Of a stretch of 64,000 bases of DNA, positions 1 through 12,100 are shown in pieces (position 1 is the first letter of the stretch; the number at the start of each line of letters is the position of its first letter). The notes beneath the pieces were generated by a model, which saw only the letters and a program-made list of their open reading frames with translations, searched no databases and was not told the DNA's origin. The position numbers and the translations under genes were made by a program. Source of the DNA: Echiichthys vipera (lineage: Eukaryota > Chordata > Actinopteri > Perciformes > Trachinidae); contig OY829661.1 of the NCBI GenBank assembly GCA_963691815.1, forward strand, positions 17,759,849 through 17,823,848, in the 5' to 3' direction.

Positions 1-1407
1 AAGACAATCCCAAAGTAGAGACAAGTGATGATATTCTTCTTATATGATGTGGTAATCAAACTGAAGACTAAATACAATTTCACTGAAACCATTTGTTTCT
101 TTTGAGAATATCCAACAAACAATTACCTATAACGCAAAGCTTTTTGCATATCATTAAAGAAAGGAAAAAAATAAATAGGCTATGTATTTCATAGTGAAAG
201 TCGCTCCAACGATTGTACACTGTACTTTATTGTTGAGGAGTAAGTTACAATGTATGCATCCATTATTTTTTAAGTTTATTCCCCAATGCATATTTTATTG
301 TTGGGTTTTGGGTTCACTATGTAACGCTTACAATACAAACATACATGTATATCTGCTGATAGTAAATTCAAAGATCCCAGACTCCATTTTTTCCAGATGG
401 GGGGATCACATAGCATTGGCAAGTGGATCCTAATCCCATACTGCCAATCTGGTGTCAGAGTCCAGTGGAAGCGGTGCACTGCTGGAGGATACGGGAGAAA
501 ACTAGGGCAGATATGGCTACGGAGGTCAAGGGTCAGCTGACTAGTATCGAGCGGATGAGGTGGGAGCCTTGAATCAGTAAGTCAAGAGTGGATATCAGAG
601 GGGTTTTCATATTGAAAGTAGGGTACTTTAATAGCCGATACTGGTCTGCTTGTTTTTTTTTGTTTGTCGCTCTTAACGTACATAATTAAAGCCTTTGAAA
701 TATATAGATAAATATGACTATAGTGCATTAAAAACTGGATTCGAGGGTATTATGGGATATTATATTTCATCTTTTTGTCCTGCATGGCAGCGTTGGCTTG
801 AGCACAGTCTTTTCAGCCTCCCACTAGTTTCCTGCACAAATAGGTCAAAACATGGAGGCTAAAATTAACCATTTCAATACTTTCACCAAATTTTGCACGT
901 AAACATCAATTTCAAATCAGGTTTGTCCGACACTGCTGCAGCGTGATTACCTACTGCTAAGTTTATGATACATAATGACAGTTTGGTCCATGTTGATTGT
1001 GGGTGGCTTATCCCTTAAACTGTGCTTACTCTGAGTCCTCAGGGTGCACTGGGCAGGCACCCAGCCTAGCCCACACTGAGTGCCAAGCAGGTCAGATGTT
1101 AGACGCCCCTGGTGGGTCTGCCAGCAGGGTGAAGTCAGTGAAAAAGAAAAAATGGTGCTCTTCTTTTACACTTGTAATTCAAATACTGGTTTGGTCAAGT
1201 TTTTAGACAGTGTAAAGAATGTGAATAATAGCCCACTGTTCAATATTCAGCTTTTATCCTCAAAATCCACATGCAAAAAAAAACATGTTTAAATGAAAAA
1301 AATACCTGATGCATGGTGGATGAGGAGCGATGGGTGTCTGGATGAATGGATGGATGGATTTTTCTGCGGAGAACGCATGTCTCCAACTTTTCAGGGCTCG
1401 CACTTAC
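1..1407. other. Probable first intron of the zdhhc8-like gene
   Basis: This lies downstream of the zdhhc8-like donor. I searched both strands for the next expected exon (the segment after FFVFT leading to the second membrane span) and did not find it, so the intron probably runs off the left edge. The short open frames here have no recognisable protein similarity. No repeat family was recognised. Confidence 0.5.
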
Positions 1408-1511
1408 GTGAAGACGAAGAACAGGGAGGTAGAGCCGACCAGAAGGCAGGCGGCCGTGCACACCGGGATGAAGGCGCTGGGTTTCAGTGAGTCGGTGCCG
1501 CTGGCGGGCAT
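1408..1511 (-). CDS. zdhhc8: ZDHHC5/8-type palmitoyltransferase, first coding exon (partial)
   Basis: Reading the minus strand from the ATG at 1511 gives 34 codons plus two bases, then a clean GT donor (GTAAGTG) at 1407-1401. The peptide starts MPASGTDSLKP and ends in LLVGSTSLFFVFT. This matches the N-terminus and first transmembrane segment of the ZDHHC5/ZDHHC8 S-acyltransferases, and the exon stops at the same place as in mammals. These enzymes attach palmitate to cysteines of membrane and synaptic proteins; the DHHC catalytic core lies in later exons, which are not in the window. The LKP and FFVFT positions look closer to ZDHHC8 than to ZDHHC5, but paralogue choice from 34 residues is an inference. 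The gene is divergent to the ORA receptor. Upstream sequence to about 1830 is GC-richer and is the probable 5'UTR and promoter. Confidence 0.66.
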
Positions 1512-1563
1512 CCTGTCCTCTCCGCACTCATCAGAGTCTCATACTAACGAAAGCGACAGCGCG

Positions 1564-1592
1564 CACGCACACACACACACACACACACACAC
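1564..1592. repeat. (CA)n microsatellite
   Basis: Uninterrupted CA dinucleotides lie about 55 bases upstream of the zdhhc8-like start codon, in the probable 5'UTR or promoter. Confidence 0.95.
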
Positions 1593-2144
1593 GAGCACCT
1601 GTTTGTTTGTTTGTGTATCTTTGTTCGGACGAAGCCCTTTGCAAAATCATAGTCAAAAAGGAGGGAAAAGAAAGAAAAAAACAACCGTAAAGCCAAAGCC
1701 CGCAGCGGCTCTGCTCACTGCCGCATCCCGTCCTGTCTGTCTGTCCCGGCAGGCAGCAGCGCACAGATGCCGCCTCTGGTTTATCCTAAAGGTGGAGCTT
1801 TCACTCGGGAATCACGTGGAGCACTACTAGGCCTATACTAAGAAGAAGGAAAAAATCGATTTCCTGGCGCGCCATCAAACTCGTCAGCCGTGTCCAGTGG
1901 TTAATAAATAAACGCATAAATAAGACCAAATCTTGGGTTCATGTTGTGGAAACTCTGGCCGGTGTTTATTTTCCTCTCTTGTAATTCATCAGGAAGATCA
2001 ATGGAATAGGTTTCAAGAGCAAGATCAATTAATTAACCACTTATTAGCATTTACAACTGCACACTGCTTTTTAGAAAATGAGAAACCTATCAGAATATAT
2101 CAATCCTACCAATACTTATAAAGTATTAGTGTATGACTTATTAA

Positions 2145-2834
2145 CAGCGGTTAGACAAGTATTCAGATCTTTTACTTGTTAAAAAATACAAAAATTTTGA
2201 AAAACCTCAGTGCATGCATTCAAAATATACTTAAAAGTCCCAAAAATAGAAGTGCTCATTATACATGATCACTCATTTCAGAATAAAACACATTATATAA
2301 TTGGATTGTAATCACTGGTGCATTAATGTGTTCTTCACTATATTGTTGCAGCTGGTAAAGGTGGAATTGAATGTACTTGCTTTATACATTTTATGGGTTG
2401 ATTTTTATTTTGTATTACTCAGCTTTCAAACTTAAACCCACTCTGCAAACAATAAGTGCAATAACTCTCAAAGATTGTGTTGTTACACCAAGTTGTCATC
2501 GGTTTTTCACAATTGTATCTTTACATATGTATCTGTGGTTGTGTTGTCTGTAAATATTGAATTCATCACTGCAATAAATCTATTTAGTGTAGTTTCTGTA
2601 CATTATCCAGCTCCTTACATTTGATTTCTCTAGTTATACATTTTTATACGTGTATACTATTTTTTTTATTCTTCTGTGTGGTCTGTTGCCATGCGGATTC
2701 TCTTTGTGTTTTAAATGCAATGACAATTAAGCGTCTTAGATTTTGACTTTTGTAGTATAAAACTGAAATACTTAAGTAAATAGCACTTAAGTACAGTACT
2801 TGAGTAAAGGTGCTTAGTTATGTTTCCAACACTG
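2145..2834. mobile_element. Non-autonomous hAT-type DNA transposon, copy 1
   Basis: The element is flanked by a perfect 8-bp target-site duplication, CTTATTAA, at 2137-2144 and 2835-2842. It starts with CAGCGGTTAGACAAGTATTC and ends ACTTGAGTAAAGG...CCAACACTG, so the ends are imperfect inverted repeats of CAGTG type. An 8-bp duplication is the hallmark of hAT transposases. The ends and the motif of repeated ACTTGAGTA/ACTTAAGTA match the element at 59147-60269. There is no transposase frame, so it is non-autonomous. It lies between the divergent zdhhc8-like and ORA genes. Confidence 0.85.
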
Positions 2835-3141
2835 CTTATTAACTATAAATAATGTCTTAGTTGCTAATTTGTGGCACCAAAATTGGCATCGGCTGTAATC
2901 TTAAAGCAAATGCCACAATACTCAGATTGCATACGTACAGTGTGGTACAATTCAGTTAGTGTTTGTTCATTTCCAAAGATTAAATCACTCATTTGTCTGG
3001 CCATCGGGTGTAAAATCAGTGGCTGCTGCTGCTGCATGGAGAAATAATTGGGCAGTCACTTTGTGCAGCTGTAAGTCAAGATGTTAATAGCTCACACACA
3101 AAAAAGAGTTGAGATAAAATTAAGATCTCAACTGCATGCAG

Positions 3142-3182
3142 GAAGGCAAAGCAAGTTTATTTGTAAAGCACAGTTCAATAAC
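3142..3182. repeat. Short fragment of a dispersed fish repeat
   Basis: The stretch AAGGCAAAGCAAGTTTATTT and the following bases resemble a widely dispersed fish repeat of the AAGGCAAGTTTATTTGTATAGC type, recognised from memory. Only about 40 bases are present, with no clear ends. Confidence 0.4.
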
Positions 3183-3497
3183 AATGAAGTCCACTCAGAT
3201 AGTTTTGTCATATTTCGCAGAGAAGCATTGAACTCACCAATAACAATGGTGAAATGAGTGTCAGGTTTATTAGCTGGTGTAACATTTTGTTTGTACTTTA
3301 TTGGAGTCAAAGAGTTTTAACTGATGGCTTTTCAAGGGTTTCTTCAATTGCTCCTTCACATTATAGTCAATTTGTCAGGGAAAGCTCCTTGAGAGGGCAT
3401 GGCATGAGAGATACACCTCTATCTCAGGGGAGACTACATGAAAATGGCTCAGACATTAACTCTACAGTGTGATTGGGCCTGGCTTCTCACCCTCCTC

Positions 3498-3503
3498 TAT
3501 AAA
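3498..3503 (+). promoter_or_regulatory. Candidate TATA box of the ORA gene
   Basis: TATAAA in a CT-rich context lies 98 bases upstream of the ORA start codon. The position would suit a short 5'UTR; this is inferred from motif and spacing only. Confidence 0.35.
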
Positions 3504-3600
3504 TGTCCAAAGACCAGTGCATCCCACATTACAAGCTTGTAAAACTGAGACCAGTCGACTGTATAGTGAAGACTAAGTGATTACCTGATCTTGTGAAGCA

Positions 3601-4725
3601 ATGGATGTAGAGGAGTTGATTGAATCCATCATCAGAGCATTTATGTTTCTGGCAGGGATTGTGGGGAACAACTGGCTGGCTTTAAGTTCTCTGCCCAGGC
3701 AGAAATCTGACATCCGCACAAACGAAGTCCTTTTCATCAACCTTGCCCTCTCCAACCTCATCACCAACTGCCTAGTGGACCTGCCCGACACCCTGGCAGA
3801 TTTCGCCGGACGTTGGTTCCTGGGGGAAACCTTCTGTGGCGTGTTTCGTTTTTGTGCCGACCTCTCTGAAACCAGCAGCATCTACACAACCTTCTTCATC
3901 AGTGCATTCTGGCACCAGAAGCTCGTCGGCTCCCTGAAGCGCGGAGGTGCACCGGTGCAGCTGGACAGCCTGAGCTTGGTGTGCTGTCTGCTCGCAGGGA
4001 GCTGGACGGTGGCTGTGGTCTTCAGCATCCCACACTTTTTCTTTGTCGCAGTAGAGAGTGGAAATGAGAGCCATGAAGACTGTATAGATGTCTTCCCCAA
4101 TGCAATTGCAAGGCAAACATATGAAGTCTTTTATCTAACTTTGGCGAACGCTCTTCCTGTTGCTGGGATTGTATTTACCAGTGTCCAGATTGTCATAACT
4201 CTGCTCAAAAACCAGCGACGCATACAAGGTCATAACTCTGACGCTACCAAGGAGGTGAATAAGGATGAAAACAGAAATGATGATGGATCAGCTAATACTA
4301 TTTCTGATGCAGGCACCTCAAAAAATCCCAAAGATTCTTCATCCCTAACCAACGTTTATACAGGTGTGCCCGCTTCTTCCTGTCCAAATGGAGGGCTGTC
4401 CGTTCACAGCTCCACCCTCATAAGGGAAACAAACACAGACGGCAGGGTTGGACCTACACCAAATCTTTCAATGCCCAGCCAGATGCCAGCTAAGCCCAGC
4501 CCGAAATCAAGCACTCAGGTAAGGGCAGCCAAGAGTGTGGTGGCTGTAGCCAGCGTGTTTCTGGTCTGCTGGCTGACTCATCTGCTTCTGCGCATCACCA
4601 GCAACATCCACACCTCGTCAATCATTGTGGAGGTGGCCAGCTACATTGCAGCCTCCTACACCTGCATCATCCCCTACATATTCCTGCACGGAGTGAAAAA
4701 GCTTTCTTGCTCATGCAAAAGGTAG
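3601..4725 (+). CDS. Olfactory receptor class A-like (V1R/ORA) GPCR, single exon
   Basis: An intact 374-residue frame without introns encodes a seven-helix receptor. Approximate helices are: TM1 8-30 (with GNNWLAL), TM2 40-60, TM3 79-104 starting at Cys79 and ending FWHQKLV, TM4 122-148, TM5 172-202, TM6 309-332, TM7 341-363. Loop 2 has an N-glycosylation site at Asn155 and Cys161, which probably pairs with Cys79. The HQKL ending of TM3 and overall layout fit the fish ORA (V1R-like) family, which detects small odorants or pheromones in olfactory neurons. The third cytoplasmic loop (about 203-308) is over 100 residues, hydrophilic and Ser/Thr/Asn-rich, much longer than in ordinary V1Rs. Intronless structure argues against ora3/ora4, but I cannot assign the subtype with confidence. 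A more distant class A receptor is the alternative. Confidence 0.8.
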   Translation: MDVEELIESIIRAFMFLAGIVGNNWLALSSLPRQKSDIRTNEVLFINLALSNLITNCLVDLPDTLADFAGRWFLGETFCGVFRFCADLSETSSIYTTFFISAFWHQKLVGSLKRGGAPVQLDSLSLVCCLLAGSWTVAVVFSIPHFFFVAVESGNESHEDCIDVFPNAIARQTYEVFYLTLANALPVAGIVFTSVQIVITLLKNQRRIQGHNSDATKEVNKDENRNDDGSANTISDAGTSKNPKDSSSLTNVYTGVPASSCPNGGLSVHSSTLIRETNTDGRVGPTPNLSMPSQMPAKPSPKSSTQVRAAKSVVAVASVFLVCWLTHLLLRITSNIHTSSIIVEVASYIAASYTCIIPYIFLHGVKKLSCSCKR

Positions 4726-6110
4726 AAATGTGTACATCACAGCCAAATCAAAATCTTTCATTTGGCTCTTTGATATATAAAAACATCCATTACTTGCAAA
4801 AGCCATAGCCTTATCCTGTCTGGTAAATGTTTTGTATGGTATAATTTATTGGCACTTGTCTAAGTGTGCTGAATCACTGCGACATTAAGAAAAATCAACC
4901 CAGCTTCAAGTAAAAATTTAATATTTTCACAAGGCTACAAATTGAGGATAATTGTGCACAACAGTCCACAGCTAATTGGAAGGAAATACTTTAGCAATTA
5001 CATGTTTGTGATGACTGTAAGAAACCCTGAGTGCCAGTTTCAATTAAAGATAATCATGTAAACACAAACAGTGACGACATTAAGTTCATTATTGCACTCC
5101 CTCCCAGCCCACATCAATTTAATCCATGTTTCAGATGCAAATTGTTTGCTAAAAAATATAATTGTTTGTTAGTTGGTTTACAGGTAATAGTTAGTTAGTG
5201 CACAGTGTTTGCAAAACATCCCCATACACAAAAGCAATGACAAGTTTTATTTTTTTTTATAAAAAGGTTTTATGACTTTTTTTCTCAAAGTTTTCAGTGT
5301 AGCATTGTGGACTGCACCGTGTTAAAAAAAATTGTTCCACATTCAATACAATCAAAAAAGCACTGTTAAATTTCTCAGCCAGGCAGACAAAATGCTCACC
5401 ACAAATAATACACAAGGGAAAAAATGTTTAGGTGTGTGCATGACCTTTGGCAGAAGAGACGACATTATGGCCAAGTTATGTACATAATTACAACATCCAA
5501 GACTCAACTGTTTGTTTGGAGGCAAAACGTAGAACAATCAAAATGAATCCCCTGTGATCAAAAGTCTTTAACAGTGTAAATTAATATGAAAATATTCTAA
5601 ATCAGTCATCAGTAAGTGCATTTTCAATATATGAAAACTCACCTGCAGAATTCAGAATGATTTCATCTCGTTTTTATAAACACAGGTAACTCAATATCTT
5701 GTCATGTTTATGCATCTATCATTTAGACACGGCTAATTGCACACGATGCAAATAACCAACAATGTCTTGCTTTCCAAAGTTGTATTTCAGCATAATGTTT
5801 AGACTTATAACAAAATGTATTAAATAAGTTATAAAACGTATTTAATTCTTAGTCTATTCGGTTGCCCGCATCTTCATCAGAAGACTATTGTCCGACATCA
5901 CCTGCTAATTCTGTCCCTTCACCCAAGCACTTGCTAAGCTTATCAGCGTATCAGACTGAAGGGAAGAGCCAAACTACTGTGAATACCAACATTACCCTTT
6001 TGTGTATGCTGATCAAAGATAATCACACTTTAAATCAGCTGTTTAATTAAGGCCAACAGTGCCAGATCCAGAGGTCACCTGTCCCTTGTCCTGTGAAGAA
6101 CGTAGTAGCG
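4726..6110. other. Spacer between the ORA gene and nup155 (3' regions of both)
   Basis: AT-rich sequence between two convergent genes; no exon-like frame was seen. On the minus strand an ATTAAA variant poly(A) signal lies at 6043-6048, about 65 bases after the nup155 stop, and a canonical AATAAA near 5244-5250; either could end nup155. No repeat family was recognised. Confidence 0.5.
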
Positions 6111-9100
6111 TCAGTGGAGTTTCTCCAGCTTCACCTGCAGCGACTTGAAGTTGCCAATCGTTTGTTGAAGGGCAGAGTTTGGGCTCAGAGACTGTAGCTC
6201 CACAAGATATCCACAGATGTTGTCCAGACACACGTTAGTGAATCGGCGTCTGAAATCAAGGGAAAATAAACTGTTAAACCAAGTTTAAGTAACACACTTG
6301 ACTCTGCACTTTGCTGGAACTAAACTGAGGCTCCAGCAGTTTGAGTTGGTCATATCAAGTGAGGACAGGGCTGGCTCTTTTAAAATGTTTATAAATGTAT
6401 AACTCAGACAACAGTTCGTCAGCATATGCTGTATATGTCTGCATCTGTGGAGAAGAAGCCACTGGCTGGACACAATGCTGGCATGACTTATGACCTAAGA
6501 GGTCAAAGGGTACCTTGAACACGTACGATTTGTTTACAGTGAGAGAAAATGTTGGCCATGTGGGAGAAAGGTCAGCAAAATAAACCACAACCAGCAAGAC
6601 TGTCTTTGATAACGACAGCATTTAAGAAAGGGCCAAAATCCCCCATGGACAGCACCAACGTTAAAAGGGATTACTAACAATGTGATGGAGTTCATCGCAT
6701 TAGATGACCAGCCTTTGTCCGTTGCAGAGGACATGGAGTTTCAGAGCCTAGACTATGCCTCCGGCTTTTAAAGCAGTTAAAGGTCATATGAAAGGTTGTT
6801 TCATAAATTTGCACGGTTGAATTTGTACTCATTCAAAGATAATGTAATGAAGGGATGATGACTTCAAAAAATATTGTTCAGGAATTGGTATAGAACATTT
6901 TTGAATGATACCCAGCCCTAAGTATGGATGTTCCAAAGTACATTTTTAGTGCAAAAATTCCCTCATTGCATTTTCCCTGACATTGTTTACTTGGTGTTAG
7001 GGTTATACAGGGATTATATGAATTGGGTTGTATGAAAACTGTAGATTTTGAAATTGCTTTAGGAAGGAGCCCATAAACCTTTTAATGAACATACGGGCAT
7101 GTAAGTAATTGCTCTAAGACAGACTTGGATAATGTGAACTTATCGTTTTAAACAACAACAAAAACACCCTGTGATGCGTAGTTATGACGAAGCTATTAGA
7201 CATTAGAAAAATGATCATGACACAAACAATAAGCATCAAGCTTGGACAAATATCAGGGGACATTTGGAGTTCATGCTAAGGTTTTATGTCTGTCTATCTA
7301 CTATGTGTTTGACTGACTGAATGCAGCTTCTGGTGGTGGTAGCATACAAGTGATTGACAGACATGATGTGTTGCCTAGAAACAGCAAAAGTGCCTCCCCC
7401 TGAGAAAAAAAAAACACCCCAGTATGATCAAGATGAGAGCTGTTTTCGCAATGGTAATCATTTTGATGTTCTTACTGGAGATACTGTTATTCAAAATATT
7501 CTGTGTTCATCATCTGACCATGTTTGTAAGCATTTCTCCTACTGTGTAGACAGTCAAATGTGTAATCCAACACCAAAATTAAAGTTAAGGATTTAATCTA
7601 GAGCATCTTACAATAAAGTGAGACACTGGGGAAAGGTTCTTGTTTCTTGTTTTAACCAGGGCCGTATGGTCATACTAATGTCTCTCTAAATAGAAGCCCA
7701 GCACAACAACACCCACTGCAGGCCAGCAGCTGAACATCTGAGAGTCTGATTGATTACCTGTCGTAGGTTGGTACCCTGCTGGGATCATCCACATATCCTG
7801 ACAGAAGCACGTGGATACACTCAACCAAGTGGAGAGGTTTCTTTAGTCGCTGCCAACAGGGATCCTACAAGCAACAAGGCAGATTGGTGGATTAAGTAAG
7901 AGACAATTTAATCCTCAACCCACAAAAAACTGCAACTACTGCTTATAATCATGTGCATTCATTTTAGCAATCTGTTAAAGTGATACATTGAAACATGGTA
8001 TCTTATCTAAAGCACCTACCCGAGTTTTAAAGAGTTGGTCATAGACCTCCAGAAGGCGCGGTAACTGTACTCCAATCTCCTGCATGGTGGCGGTGACGAA
8101 GCCCACGTCCCAGTTCAGCCGACACACCTCCTGCTCTAGAAACTTTACTAGGAACTCTACAATCACAGGACATATGGGCACTCGTTAGCATTGCATACGC
8201 AGCACTTTGTTCATCACTGGGGACAAATGTTTTGCATCTGACACTTAATTGATTACCAAGAACCATGGATTTATATAACATGAATCATTGTCTCCACAGA
8301 GAAGACAGGTTTGAACAGGCCTGGTGTAATGGGAGGATAATTAAGCAAGATCCTGTAGGCCTGTGCCGCTGAGACACGCTGGCGTAAAGGATACAAAGGG
8401 GACATCTAATTACATTATTGTAAACAAAATAATAAAGCTGGAAAATTCTAACGAGAGGAAAACTGAACATAATTATAGGAAGGTATGAATGCTTACCCAG
8501 AGGGAAATATCTTGGTGTTCCAGCGTAAATCTTCCCCAGTGATACCAGTTTCAAACTTAGAGACCTCATCCTGTCTGCTGGACTCATGGCCACGGTGTCT
8601 CCCAGTTCTAGACAAAACAAAAAATCATGACTGACACTCATGTCATATATATCACAGCAAGGGCATTTAAAAAGGTTTGGCATGAGAAGATTATTGCGAA
8701 GTATTGGCATTTCACTTGCCTTTCTCCATGATCTCCTGCCACAGTGAGTGCACCAGGATTGGGTCAGAGTGTCCCGCACAGTGAATGATGGCCAGCTTGC
8801 ACTCGGACAATTTGAAATGGTCAGCGAACTCCCCGTAGAGCTACACCGGAGAATATTAATTCAGTATTTAGTAACATTTTCCATTCACTTTAATGCAAAT
8901 TATTTGTAATTCCCAACTCCTTATCATTGTTCTGCTGCTACACTTTACCTTGGTGATGTCCATGAGCTCCGAGTCCAACTGAGAGATTACGTTTTTCACT
9001 GAGGGATGATGGGAGTACTGTCTAATCAGGGTATCCTGGATCTGTACTTGGATACGCACCAGCTGGAAAAGGGGAGCCAAACACAGAAAGTGAGTAGTTA

Positions 9101-12100
9101 CAACGCTGGATCGCTCCATGATTAATTTCACTGTGAACACCACCGCATACGTACCTCCATCTTTTCTTCCAGCTCGTGAAGGAACTCTCCATCAGATGCC
9201 TGAGCTGAGATGCAGGAGGAACTCTTAGCAGACAGGATGGCTCGGGCGATGTACTCCAGACGCTGCTTCAATAAGATCTCAGTGCTTCATAATAAAAAAA
9301 CAAACAAAACAAGGTGCTTTTATATCATGTCTTTACAAAAATTAGAAAGAGTCCATGGAGTGTGCATACAGTGTATGTGGTAAATCAGGGTTTGCAGAAG
9401 AATCAGTGTTGGAGGTAAACTTCTTTTCTGGAGATATGTTAAATCTTAATCTACCAGAATGAAACTTATTATCCAGTTGTTGTGTCCAAACCTGTGCATG
9501 TCAGCGAGACGGGCCAGTACATGAGCTGCCTTGCCGAAGTTGCGGTTCTTCTCGTAGTAGCGCCACAACAGGTCCATATTGTGCACCTTACTCTGGTCCT
9601 GCTTGATCATATGCATTAGATGTTCCTCTAGGTACGGAGAATTCACCTGGAAAACAGAGGACGAATAAAAAGGACAATTATCAGACACATGGCATGGAAA
9701 TACATAAACAACTTTAAAGTGTCGCAATTCATCTCGTTGTGTGGGACAATAAAATCTGGATGATGTACTCATTTTAAAAGGGTCTCGGTATGGTTCATTA
9801 AAATTAGTTGTTATATTTTTAATTAAGTTAAAGTGTCACCACTTTAAACTTTGTGAGTTTGGACATGATAAAGGGTTCATAAGGGGGATAACAGATATAC
9901 ATTACGCACAAACAGGAACTACATTAAGATGCAAGTTTCAGGTAAAAACTGAAAAAAAACCCCCACACATAAGCAGACACACTACCTCTAGCAGCTTGTC
10001 AGTCAGGTCAGCCTGAATCAGCCAGTTGTACAGAGCGATGTGAAACAGCTCGTCCTGAGATCTCTGGGCCAGACCGAGGATCTGCTCAAACTACAAAGGA
10101 AGAACATATTTCCGTTACTACTGCAGATCATGTAAAATGCTTTGGCAATTAATAAGCATCAGCTGTGCCCTTCTTACTCACGTGAGATGTAGCTTCTTCG
10201 TTACTGAGCATGTTAGGGTCAGAGGTCATGACAGGAGGCCCAGGCTGCTTAGGGACACTGGGGGATTGAGGTGCGGCTTTGCTCTGGTTCACCAGCTCCT
10301 GCATGGTGTCTGTGATGCACTTATAACACGAAAGTCTGCAGCAAGTAGAGGAGGGGTCAAAAATGTTGATGAAATCGGCTAAAACACTGATGCTGATTCG
10401 TATGCTACTTCTGTCTTATGTTACCTCTCCTGGAAGGCCTGCTGTCCCACTCCGTCCTCCTCAGGCTCTCCGTTCTTGTAGAAGTGGGGCCCCAGTCTCT
10501 GTGGATCCTTCTTGTCGGCTGCTGTGAGGCACAACTCAAGGACTCCCTCGTAGAAACGCACTAGATAATTGAATGGAATAAGTATTAATGTAAAAAAAAC
10601 ATATAAATAACAGCAATATTTAACATGTAGACTACACAAATGCAGTGTATGTCCCGACCTTGTCTGTACTGCGAGCAGACGAGCGGCAAATCTGTGTGTT
10701 GGCTGATCTGCTGATAGAGCCGTAGAGACTCTCTTAGTGTTCGCTCTTTATCTGCTTTAGTCTGTATCTGCTTAGAGCTCTGCAGCAACTCATTAGCCTG
10801 AGTGGGAAACAACACAACACATTCTCATAAATCAATATGGGTAAATCAATACCCTTTGATGACTTTGATGCCCCCAAAATAAGCCTGAAGATTGGAAGAA
10901 ATGTGAAAGACAAAAGACATCCCCTTTTTAGGTCTAAAGATAATTCAGCTCAGAATGGTTTTTTAAACTTTCAATGTTGCAAACACCATATGTTTGTACC
11001 TTTGAGCAAACGCTGTCATCGCTGCTGTACAGCAGGGGACAGATGTCCCGCAGGTGATTGCTAATGGCCTCCACAGAGGCATTATCTTTGATGTAGACGT
11101 TAATGAGTGCTGTGATGAGTGCTCCAGAAAGCTCCTTGCCCCGGATCACTACATCCTTAAAACTAGCTCCCTTCATTTGCTCTTGAAACTCCTACAAACA
11201 CAGAAACACAGCTCACATTGAAACACACTGTAAGACATTGCGGAAGGTATGTGGATGAATATCGCGGCAATGATGTATGAGCATCTGCAGTTGTCTGCAG
11301 GAGAAGCATTTGTGAATACATGTACAGTACCTTTGGCAGCTCAGACATAATGAGGCTGAACTGATGATCACAGAGAAGCTTCAAGAGGGCCAGAGTCTGA
11401 TAGGAGCGATGCACTAAGTGCTGGATGCCCTGCAGAGACACTTTCTCATAGACCTGAGCCTTGGCTGGACACAGAGATGGAAACACAAAGAGAAAACCAT
11501 TACAGCGATTTGAAGGGAAAAGACACGAGTGATGGGTGGGAAAAAAAATGTATTGATACATTAAAGTTCCACATTTACTCTATTCATGTAGATTTATAAT
11601 ATCATTGATATTTGGGATATTGATTCTCATGGCAATATTAAAGAAAATGTAGAAAACCTGCACTCATAACTCACTGTGATATTTCCTCTGAAGCTCCTGC
11701 TGCACCTGCTGAGAGTTGGCTCCGTCAGGACGCATAAATCCCAGCAGCCTTTGCTGCAGGTTGGCAGGGGAGCTGAAACTAACGGACAGCAGAACAGATG
11801 TTATTCTGAGGGGATGGCAAATTTGAAAATATATTTATTTTCCATGTTAGTCACATTATCAGCTATCATGAGTTTGAGAAGGCCTTAATCATTAAAATAC
11901 AACTTTGGGGTCTTTCCTTATTAGGTTTGATCACCCAAAAAATTAGAAATACAACCACCAGTTATCACATGTCCTATACGTCACATGATGGCGACTAGGC
12001 AAAGGTCAGGAAAGCAGTGTGTGTTTGAGAACTAACAGAACCTATGAAGGTATCAACACACCAATTAGTTCAATGTAAGACTAAGGAAGGAGAGCTTACC

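Noticed and set aside
1020..1140. GC-richer block left of the zdhhc8-like exon, tested as its second exon
   Set aside because: Neither strand encodes the expected continuation of a ZDHHC5/8 protein.
1330..1830. 166-residue plus-strand frame
   Set aside because: It overlaps the zdhhc8-like first exon on the opposite strand and is padded by a CA microsatellite (His-Thr runs).
3107..3131. Small hairpin GTTGAGAT...ATCTCAAC
   Set aside because: An isolated 8-bp inverted match with no miRNA-length stem or conserved context.
8285..8779. 164-residue minus-strand frame
   Set aside because: It is a read-through of introns and off-frame nup155 exons at 8497-8607 and 8720-8840.
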